Below the pieces are notes generated by a model. It was not told the origin of the DNA and searched no databases. It saw only the letters and a list, made by a program, of their open reading frames with translations. Shown piece after piece: positions 1 through 5,160 of a stretch of 5,160 bases of DNA. The DNA is taken from contig LSSH01000067.1 in NCBI GenBank assembly GCA_001595885.1, positions 1 through 5,160 of the forward strand, in the 5' to 3' direction. Position numbers and translations under genes: made by a program. The DNA comes from Candidatus Proteinoplasmatales archaeon SG8-5 (lineage in GTDB: Archaea; Thermoplasmatota; Thermoplasmata; SG8-5). The stretch's first letter is position 1. Each line of letters begins with the position of its first letter.

Positions 1-1076
1 CTGACTATGATGGGGATTGGTTTTATCGACCGCACGTACTCGATGTCCAATCCGTACTTTGCACAAGTCTCGGGGTCGTTCGACAGGTCGTGGAGACCCA
101 TCCAGTCGTAGGGAGCGTCGGAGGGGACGCTCGTTACCAGACCGGTGCCGAAATCGGGGTCACAGAACCTCGAAGGCAGAATGGGTATCTCGCGCTCGAT
201 GACCGGTGCGATGACATTCTTCCCGACGAGTTCCTTACCGCTGATCTCCCCGACGATCTTCACATCGTCTCGCTGGTAACTTAGTTTTTCCGCGGCTTCT
301 CTGCTCAATATCCAGATCTCGTCACCGACCTTCAATTTGACATAGGTAATCTCAGGATCGACCCAGAAGTTCGTCTGCCCGAACACCGTTTCGGGGCGAA
401 GGGTCGCCGCCATGACGAACTCGTCATCGTGCCTGAACTTAAGTAGGGTCAACTCCTGCTTCTCGGCATTGCCCCCTTGGAGGAGATCTGTTTCGGAGGC
501 ATCCACCGCCACGGGACCGCATTTGAGGCAAGACGCTCCAAAGTAAGGGGCCTGGGTGAGCAGGCCGCGGTCGTTCAGCCGTATGAACTGCCATTGAATG
601 AACTTGAGATAACCGGGGTCCACCGTGGTCATGAACCTGCGCCAGTCGACGAGGAAGCCGAACTTCTTCCAGTAATCTTCGATGTATACGTTGCTGAGGA
701 ACCTGACCACGTATTCCGGGTCCTTCAGCCGCTCGACCTCGTCCGGTCTCACGCCGTTCGCATCCAGGAGCTCGAGTGTGTGCTGGTCGCCCCTCTCGAC
801 CTTCCTGGCGAAGGCCTGGGAGAGGTTGCCGGTGGCGTGGGCCCCGACCGGGAACAGGACGCTGTGGCCTGTCATCCGCTTGTACCTGGAAATGATGTCG
901 GTGTAGGTGTATCCGCGCATGTGACCTACGTGAAGAAATCCGGACGTGCCTGGGTACGCGAAAATCATGAAGAACTTTGGCATGAGGCTGCCCGGCTCGG
1001 ACCTCCAAATCCCGGAATCGAACCACCTCTCCTGCCATTTCCTCTCCACTTCAACAGCGTCATAATCGGGCTTCAT
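1..1076 (-). CDS. leuS: leucyl-tRNA synthetase, archaeal type (N-terminal part, runs off left edge)
   Basis: Class I synthetase that attaches leucine to tRNA-Leu in the cytoplasm. The frame opens with ATG at 1074-1076 and is read for 358 full codons to the window edge, with no stop. Visible: an N-terminal segment with KWQERW (residues 13-18); the class I HIGH signature as HVGH (49-52) in a YPGTSGFLHVGH context; FPVGAHATG (75-83); a CxxC pair (C183, C186); and the CP1 editing domain with TLRPETVFG (225-233) and GTGLVTSVPSDAPYD (310-324), whose last Asp matches the conserved editing-site Asp of LeuRS. The TLRPET and GTG.VTSVP signatures separate it from IleRS and ValRS. Archaeal LeuRS is usually over 900 residues, so the KMSKS loop, anticodon-binding domain and C-terminal tail lie outside. 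The chosen Met gives the usual family N-terminus. It starts 8 bp after the ATPase stop codon, so co-transcription is likely. Identification is firm. Confidence 0.96.
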   Translation of the reverse strand, partial: MKPDYDAVEVERKWQERWFDSGIWRSEPGSLMPKFFMIFAYPGTSGFLHVGHMRGYTYTDIISRYKRMTGHSVLFPVGAHATGNLSQAFARKVERGDQHTLELLDANGVRPDEVERLKDPEYVVRFLSNVYIEDYWKKFGFLVDWRRFMTTVDPGYLKFIQWQFIRLNDRGLLTQAPYFGASCLKCGPVAVDASETDLLQGGNAEKQELTLLKFRHDDEFVMAATLRPETVFGQTNFWVDPEITYVKLKVGDEIWILSREAAEKLSYQRDDVKIVGEISGKELVGKNVIAPVIEREIPILPSRFCDPDFGTGLVTSVPSDAPYDWMGLHDLSNDPETCAKYGLDIEYVRSIKPIPIIV

Positions 1077-1087
1077 GAGAATCCCTA
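1077..1087 (-). promoter_or_regulatory. short ATPase-leuS junction with weak Shine-Dalgarno-like AGGGA
   Basis: The ATPase gene ends in TAG (1085-1087) and leuS starts with ATG at 1076, leaving 8 bp. An AGGGA that shares bases with the stop codon (1082-1086) sits 5 nt before the leuS start and could act as a weak ribosome-binding site. There is no room for a promoter in the gap and I see no obvious TATA box just upstream. LeuS is therefore probably made from the same message, perhaps by translational coupling. The site is seen; the function is inferred. Confidence 0.35.
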
Positions 1088-3535
1088 TTTCCCTTCCAGG
1101 TGCTTGAGCTTTTCCTCGACCGATTTCAACTCGCTCTTGGCCCCCACGTTCTCGAACAACTCATGGGCCATGTTGTAGTTGTCCAGTGCGGCCATGTTCT
1201 CGCCCATGGCCTCGTACGCCTCACCTAGTTCGAAGTACACGTCTCCCAGTTCGTATGGAATGTCGAGCATCTCGAGGATGACAACGGCCTTGTTGTAGTT
1301 CTCTATTGCCTTGTCCCATTCCTCCCTTAGTCTATAGATGAGCCCGTACTTCGCGAACGTGGCCTGCATGCATATCTTGTCGTCCTGTGCCTCGCAGATG
1401 GCCATGGCCTCGTTGCAGTACTTCTCGGCCGTCTCCAGGTCGCCGGTGTACGCCAGGGCCTCGGCAGAGTTGAACCGCGCCCAAGCGACCATGTTCTTGT
1501 TGCCCACCTTGTCGGCGTTCTCCTTGGTCAGGCCGAAGTGCTCGATTGCCTTTTCATATTGCTTCATTCTCAAATACGAATCCCCGAGGTTGTTGTGGGC
1601 CCTTGCCAGCTCCGAGTAGTCGGAAAGCTGCTCGAGTTCCTCGAGGGCCTTGTTGTAGTATTCTATGGCCTTCTCCTGGTCGCCCCAGTGATTGTAGACA
1701 TTGCCCATCTCGATGAAGGTCTTCGCCATCGATGACAGGTCACCTGCCTTCATCGCGAAACTGATGCTCTGGTTGTAATGGTCCACTGCGTCGTCGTTCT
1801 CTCCCTTCCGCCAGTGGACATATCCCAATCCCCTCTGGATCTCCGCCATGCTGACGGAGTCGCTCAGGTCGTCCGCTATCTGAGCCGCCATCTGGTAATT
1901 GTCCTCGGCCCTGGAGTAATTGCCCAGCAACCTCTGGGAATGGCCGATGGCGATGAGTATCTTGGTCTCCTCCTTTCTCTCCTCCCTCTTCCTGGCCAGA
2001 GAAAGGGCGGTGTCGTAGTACTTAATGGCCTCGGTCCACACGGCCAGGTGCAGGTATAGGTTACCGATGCTGGTTGACAGCTTCAATTTCTCAGCGTCCT
2101 TGTCCAACTTCTCTGACGGCGGGAGCATGTCCACCGTCCTCAACGCGGTGATGAAGTATTGGGCGGCCTCCTCGAAGGCCATACCCCTGAACGCCTTCTC
2201 GCCGGCCATTATCGAATATTTGTAGGCATTGAAGAACTCCTTGCCCAGCATGAAGTGCCTGGCCAGCTCGTACACCCATGATTCGAGGTTCTCTGCGTAT
2301 AGTCTCTCTATCACCTCTCCGGTCGACTTGTGCATCAGCCTGACACGGCTCTTGCTCATGCCGTCGTAGACCACGCTCCTGGTCACCTTGTGGCCGAACA
2401 CGAACTCCTCCTCCTTCGAACCAGAGACCTCGCTGAGTATGTCGGCCTCCATCAGTTTATCAAGGGAGTCCAGGAGGTCCTCCTCCCTCATCCCCGTGAC
2501 CTCTCTGAGCACGTTGAAGGTGTAACGGTCGCCGATGACCGATGCGAATCTCAGTACCCGCTTGTCGTCCTCGTCAAGCCTGGCAATCCTGTGCGTGATC
2601 ACGTCTCGGATGGTGTTCGGGATCCTGATCTGCGAGAGGTCAACACCAGTGTCCCAGATGTGGCCGTGCCTGAGGATGATGCCCTCGTCCATGAGCGACT
2701 TGACCACCTCCTCTACGAAGAACGGGTTGCCGCGGCTCTCCTCGTACAGCTTGTGGAGGAACCTCTCAGGCACCTCCTTCACCCCCACGAGATTCATTAT
2801 GATCTTGCCGACGTCGTCATGGGTCATCTTTTGCAGGATTATCCTCTGGTGGCTGATGCTCCTTCCAACCTGTTGATGGAGTTGCGCGAAAGGAGTGTCT
2901 TCGGTCTTGTCGTCGACATCCTCCAGCCGCAGGGCCGCAACCATGAGCACGCGGTTGTTCGTGATGTTCCTGGCGATGAAGAAAAGAAGCTGGAGTGTCG
3001 CATTGTCCGCCCACTGGAGGTCATCTATGAAGAGCATCTGCGGCTTTACCTTCGAGGATTCGATAATGACATCGAGCACCCGATTGAACAGCTTGTCCCT
3101 CTCCGATTGGATGTCGAGCTTGCTGAGATCGCCTTCTGAGCTGTCTGCCATAGGAATAAGCCCCATGGGCAGTCCGCCTGCTGAGCCGTAGGCCTCTGTC
3201 TCGCCCATGCCCATCAATCCGAGGGGGAGTTCGTCCACATCATTCCCAGTTGAGCTGATGCCCAGTTTATCACCAAGGGCATCAATGAAAGGTGCATAAG
3301 GGTCGGCCTGCTGGAGTGAAAGACATCTCCCGTAAGAGGCTTCGAACCCCTGCTCCATGGCCGTCGATGCCAGTTTGTGTATCAGCCTGGTCTTGCCGAT
3401 TCCGGCCTCGCCTTCGACAACCACCATCCTGCCGTTGCCTGCCTGGGCCTCATTTAGATTGGCGGTAAGTTCGGCGAGCTCGCTCTCCCTGCCCACGAAA
3501 GGGGTTGTCGTCTCCGAAGCAGTTGTGCTGACCAT
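1085..3535 (-). CDS. STAND-like AAA_16 ATPase with winged-helix region and C-terminal TPR array
   Basis: An 816-residue soluble protein; no signal peptide or membrane segment is visible. FVGRESEL (13-20) and P-loop GEAGIGKT (42-49) begin an AAA_16/MalT-type NTPase. Walker B is MLFIDDLQWAD (167-177), and RGNPFFVEE (268-276) is a family hallmark. Residues ~303-410 (IPNTIRDVI through FGHKVTRSVVYDGMS) match the winged-helix region that follows such NTPases. Nine TPR units follow from ~445 to the end. Known STAND proteins use this layout as a switch: the repeats sense a ligand or partner and the NTPase oligomerises or signals. There is no C-terminal LuxR HTH, cyclase or kinase domain, so the output is unknown. 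ATG at 3533-3535 is chosen because it is the first in-frame Met after TAA (3572-3574) and lies just downstream of a TATA box. A Met/Gly/Pro-rich insert sits at ~91-140. The family is confident; the specific role is not recognised. Confidence 0.9.
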   Translation of the reverse strand: MVSTTASETTTPFVGRESELAELTANLNEAQAGNGRMVVVEGEAGIGKTRLIHKLASTAMEQGFEASYGRCLSLQQADPYAPFIDALGDKLGISSTGNDVDELPLGLMGMGETEAYGSAGGLPMGLIPMADSSEGDLSKLDIQSERDKLFNRVLDVIIESSKVKPQMLFIDDLQWADNATLQLLFFIARNITNNRVLMVAALRLEDVDDKTEDTPFAQLHQQVGRSISHQRIILQKMTHDDVGKIIMNLVGVKEVPERFLHKLYEESRGNPFFVEEVVKSLMDEGIILRHGHIWDTGVDLSQIRIPNTIRDVITHRIARLDEDDKRVLRFASVIGDRYTFNVLREVTGMREEDLLDSLDKLMEADILSEVSGSKEEEFVFGHKVTRSVVYDGMSKSRVRLMHKSTGEVIERLYAENLESWVYELARHFMLGKEFFNAYKYSIMAGEKAFRGMAFEEAAQYFITALRTVDMLPPSEKLDKDAEKLKLSTSIGNLYLHLAVWTEAIKYYDTALSLARKREERKEETKILIAIGHSQRLLGNYSRAEDNYQMAAQIADDLSDSVSMAEIQRGLGYVHWRKGENDDAVDHYNQSISFAMKAGDLSSMAKTFIEMGNVYNHWGDQEKAIEYYNKALEELEQLSDYSELARAHNNLGDSYLRMKQYEKAIEHFGLTKENADKVGNKNMVAWARFNSAEALAYTGDLETAEKYCNEAMAICEAQDDKICMQATFAKYGLIYRLREEWDKAIENYNKAVVILEMLDIPYELGDVYFELGEAYEAMGENMAALDNYNMAHELFENVGAKSELKSVEEKLKHLEGK
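1130..2089 (-). repeat. eight in-register 40-residue TPR units (120-bp coding periodicity)
   Basis: Codons 483-802 divide into eight 40-residue helix-turn-helix units. The Gly/Ala-x-x-Tyr-like position of helix A falls at residues 491, 531, 571, 611, 651, 691, 731 and 771, exactly 40 apart, as in GNLY, GHSQ, GYVH, GNVY, GDSY, AEAL, GLIY and GEAY. Helix B carries forms of EKAIEYYNKAL. A ninth, more diverged unit (GEKA, 445) precedes the array at a spacing of 46. Forty residues rather than the classic 34 means longer helices, as in LGN-type TPR_12 proteins, which bind peptides or partner proteins along a superhelix. Units differ enough in sequence that the array looks old, not freshly expanded. 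Confidence 0.9.
3116..3265 (-). other. Met/Gly/Pro-rich low-complexity insert within the ATPase domain
   Basis: Codons 91-140 lie between the helix around APFIDALGDKLG (81-92) and the helix starting DIQSERDKLF (141-150). In typical AAA_16 proteins these positions are joined by a short loop. The insert is rich in Gly, Met, Leu, Ser and acidic residues and contains a degenerate duplicate: LPLGLMGM (103-110) and LPMGLIPM (122-129). It is probably a flexible surface loop, possibly a docking element. No known motif is claimed. Confidence 0.5.
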
Positions 3536-3563
3536 GTTATCACTATGCCAAATGCCTGTCTTG

Positions 3564-3577
3564 ATAATAAATTAACT
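3564..3577 (-). promoter_or_regulatory. archaeal TATA box with possible BRE for the ATPase-leuS unit
   Basis: Read on the minus strand, AGTTAA (3572-3577, possible BRE) is followed by TTTATTAT (3564-3571, TATA-like). The TATA centre is about 32 nt before the ATG at 3535. With the usual archaeal spacing of about 26 nt from TATA centre to transcription start, the transcript would begin near 3541, giving a leader of only a few nucleotides. This fits the absence of a good Shine-Dalgarno sequence before that ATG. The surrounding coding DNA is GC-rich, so the AT-rich block stands out. Confidence 0.6.
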
Positions 3578-3584
3578 ATTAATT
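3570..3584. repeat. AT-rich perfect inverted repeat overlapping the promoter
   Basis: On the plus strand, AATTAA (3570-3575), spacer CTA, TTAATT (3579-3584): a perfect 6-bp palindrome with a 3-bp gap. It covers the presumed BRE and touches the edge of the TATA box. It could be an operator for a dimeric regulator that competes with TBP/TFB. It could equally be chance in a very AT-rich 20 bp. It is too AT-rich and short to form a stable RNA hairpin. Confidence 0.3.
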
Positions 3585-3590
3585 CATTTT

Positions 3591-3604
3591 GGAAATCGGA
3601 AATC
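3591..3604. repeat. 7-bp tandem duplication across the pheS stop codon
   Basis: GGAAATC occurs twice head to tail on the plus strand (3591-3597 and 3598-3604); the second copy includes two bases of the pheS TGA stop (3603-3605). As transcribed, this gives GATTTCCGATTTCC right after pheS. It is pyrimidine-rich but not a poly-U run, so it is at best a weak archaeal terminator. Confidence 0.4.
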
Positions 3605-5160
3605 AGCGTATTACAGGCGTCTTCCTCAACCAATCGATGTCGGAGATGTAGAGCTTTCTGATGTCCTTCACGTCGAGCAAGAGCATGGCCAACCGCTCAA
3701 GGCCCAGGCCCCATGCGAGCACCGGATGCTTGACCCCCAGAGGCCTGGTGACCTCGGGTCTGAAGATGCCCGCACCGCCCAGCTCCATCCACTGGTCGTT
3801 GAAGAAAATCTCCGGTTCCAGGCTCGGCTCGGTGTATGGGAAGTATCCGGGCCTGATACGGACGTCGGGCGCGCCCATGCGCTTGTAGAACTCCTTGAGC
3901 AGGCCCACCAGCATCGCCAGGTTGGCCCCTTCCTCCATGGCTATGCCCTCTACCTGGATGAACTCTGGCAGGTGCGTCGAATCCAAGGCCTCCTTCCTGA
4001 AGACCCGGCCGATGGAGAAGACCTTCACGGGCGGGTCGGGGTGCTCCTCGAGATAACGGATCGTGTTTACGGTGGTGTGCGTCCTCAGCAGGGCTTTCTT
4101 TGCCTCATCATCCTTCCACGAATACTGCCAGCCGTCCGATTCCTCGTCACCTTGCTCATGCATCTCCTTGACACGACCCACGAGGTCGGCGTCGGGCAGT
4201 TCAATGGAGGCAGGTCGCTTGAGATAGAGCGTGTCCTGAAGATCGCGCACCGGGTGGTCCTGGGCCGTGAAGAGCGCGTCCATGTTCCAGAAGGACGACT
4301 GCACGAAGCCATACTCGATCTCCTCGAAGCCCATGTTGAGGAAGATGCGCCTTGCCTTCTCGATGAAATACTGGAGCGGGTGGACCTTGCCGCCCGAAAT
4401 ATCCGGCGCGAAGGTCCCTATGTCGTACCTGCGAATTGTCTTGGACCTCCATTCGCCCGATTGGATGAGCTGTGGCGTTACCTGGGAGACCTCGTCCACA
4501 AGTTCGATGCCCCTGTTGACTAGTGCCTGCCCCTCATCGGTGAGCACGACCATGCGGACCACCACCTCCCTTTCCCTGAGGATGTCCTGCCGCTTCATGA
4601 GCTTCTCCACGACGTCCATGTCGAGGTCCCTCTCGTGCAACTCACCGTCAGCCAGACTCTCAATGAGCTCCTCGTCAGAGCCCTTCTTGGCCAGGAAGTT
4701 CTTGCCGTCCTCGGTGATCTCGAGTACGGTATCGGCGCCTTGCTTCTCGATCCTCGCCCAGTTCTTCCTCTTGAGCCAGCCGAGGGCTATTGGCACTTCT
4801 TCCGATTTTAATTTCTTGTCCTTGCCCAGGTCATCCACCGATATGGTCCCGTGGGCCTTGTTCAGCACCTTCAGCGCCCTCCTCTCTGGCAACTCGGTGA
4901 TGGCGCCGCGCTTGGTGCTCAGGGCGTAATATCTCTCAAGCTCCTCGTCAATCCTGACAAGGTCCTTCGCCCTCAGCCAGGAGCACGAGTTCATCACCTC
5001 GACCATGCTGACGAAGCCGCCCTTCTCGGAGTCCCTCGAGAGGTTCTTCAGAATGCTGGAAACCCTTGGCAGGCAATCACCGAGAACCTTGCCCAGCACG
5101 TTCCTCTGCTGAGGCACGTCAAGGTTGGTGAGTTGATGGGCGATCGAGCCGGTGAGGGTG
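3603..5160 (-). CDS. pheS: phenylalanyl-tRNA synthetase alpha subunit, archaeal type (5' end unresolved)
   Basis: Catalytic subunit of the alpha2-beta2 class II enzyme that charges tRNA-Phe in the cytoplasm. Residues are numbered from the GTG at 5117. N-terminal winged-helix-like modules cover ~20-210 (VEVMNSCSWLRAKDLV 39-54; LPERR 76-80; ALGWLKRK 111-118). The catalytic domain runs from ~225: motif 1 region HPLQYFIEKARRIF (246-259), HPVRDLQDTLYL (288-299), RTHTT (345-349), motif 2 around FSIGRVFRKEALD (367-379) and EFIQVEG (385-391), Phe-pocket YFPYTEPS (425-432) and GGAGIFRPEV (447-456), motif 3 GLGLERLAML (470-479). From the GTG it is 504 residues, close to the usual archaeal ~500. That GTG has no Shine-Dalgarno and the frame stays open, with GC-rich third positions, for 14 more codons to the edge, so the true start may lie outside. 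Partner pheT is absent from the window. Identification is firm; only the start is uncertain. Confidence 0.96.
   Translation of the reverse strand, partial: TLTGSIAHQLTNLDVPQQRNVLGKVLGDCLPRVSSILKNLSRDSEKGGFVSMVEVMNSCSWLRAKDLVRIDEELERYYALSTKRGAITELPERRALKVLNKAHGTISVDDLGKDKKLKSEEVPIALGWLKRKNWARIEKQGADTVLEITEDGKNFLAKKGSDEELIESLADGELHERDLDMDVVEKLMKRQDILREREVVVRMVVLTDEGQALVNRGIELVDEVSQVTPQLIQSGEWRSKTIRRYDIGTFAPDISGGKVHPLQYFIEKARRIFLNMGFEEIEYGFVQSSFWNMDALFTAQDHPVRDLQDTLYLKRPASIELPDADLVGRVKEMHEQGDEESDGWQYSWKDDEAKKALLRTHTTVNTIRYLEEHPDPPVKVFSIGRVFRKEALDSTHLPEFIQVEGIAMEEGANLAMLVGLLKEFYKRMGAPDVRIRPGYFPYTEPSLEPEIFFNDQWMELGGAGIFRPEVTRPLGVKHPVLAWGLGLERLAMLLLDVKDIRKLYISDIDWLRKTPVIR

Noticed and set aside
439..1038. 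199-codon open frame on the minus strand within leuS
   Set aside because: It overlaps leuS in another frame. Its translation is Arg/Pro/His-rich with no domain, while the leuS frame shows HVGH, TLRPET and GTG.VTSVP signatures.
477..1178. 233-codon plus-strand open frame spanning the leuS start and the ATPase 3' end
   Set aside because: It is antisense to two well-supported genes, crosses their junction and has no recognisable family. It is explained by GC-rich third codon positions.
2330..3139. 269-codon plus-strand open frame antisense to the ATPase/winged-helix region
   Set aside because: It is the complement of a conserved coding region (Walker B, GNPFF motif). Its composition is a mirror of biased codons, and there is no promoter or ribosome site.
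3585..3602. pheS transcription terminator
   Set aside because: The region is pyrimidine-rich as transcribed but lacks a poly-U run or a GC-rich hairpin, so the evidence is too weak for a feature call.
3726..4523. 265-codon plus-strand open frame antisense to pheS
   Set aside because: It lies wholly opposite the PheS catalytic domain, whose motifs are intact, and shows no family signature of its own.
4267..4929. 220-codon plus-strand open frame, Ser-rich
   Set aside because: The Ser/Met/Leu-rich composition is the typical shadow of Arg/Glu/Lys-rich coding DNA on the other strand.
3603..5160. Frameshift or pseudogene in pheS
   Set aside because: One uninterrupted frame carries all the class II motifs and reaches the normal archaeal length. 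Only the first ~20-35 residues are unusual, and the other two frames there hit stops and look non-coding.
1..5160. Defence system or mobile element suggested by the STAND-like ATPase
   Set aside because: STAND NTPases occur in anti-phage systems, but here there is no nuclease, protease, TIR or other effector domain, no transposase or integrase, and the neighbours are housekeeping synthetases.

Overview
The window reads as an ordinary informational stretch of an archaeal chromosome. All three genes lie on the minus strand, so transcription runs from high to low coordinates. The two aminoacyl-tRNA synthetases are of the archaeal/eukaryotic type: PheS has N-terminal winged-helix-like modules, and LeuRS has an archaeal-style editing insert. 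The one clear intergenic gap carries an archaeal-type TATA box rather than a -35/-10 promoter. Arginine is mostly encoded by AGG, and third positions are GC-rich. A euryarchaeon, perhaps in or near Thermoplasmatota, is my best guess. The lineage is an inference and I would not press it.

Layout in transcription order. (1) pheS, the phenylalanyl-tRNA synthetase alpha subunit, occupies 3603 up to the right edge; its frame is still open at the edge, so its start is not settled. (2) A 67-bp gap (3536-3602) holds a short tandem repeat at the pheS stop, an AT-rich palindrome and a TATA box for the next gene. (3) An 816-residue STAND-like ATPase occupies 1085-3535. It has an AAA_16/MalT-type NTPase, a winged-helix region and nine tetratricopeptide repeats, eight of them in an exact 40-residue register. 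(4) The N-terminal 358 codons of leuS (leucyl-tRNA synthetase) occupy 1-1076, starting 8 bp after the ATPase stop codon and running off the left edge.

The two synthetases charge tRNA-Phe and tRNA-Leu. PheS needs a beta subunit (pheT), which is not in the window. The ATPase/TPR protein is not a translation enzyme. Its architecture is that of a ligand- or partner-sensing NTP switch, and its spacing suggests co-transcription with leuS. No stretch over 300 bp lacks a gene. I found no RNA gene, mobile element or CRISPR array. The least explained items are the ATPase, in particular a Met/Gly/Pro-rich insert in its NTPase domain, and its tight linkage to leuS. Nothing seen here amounts to a demonstrated new system.
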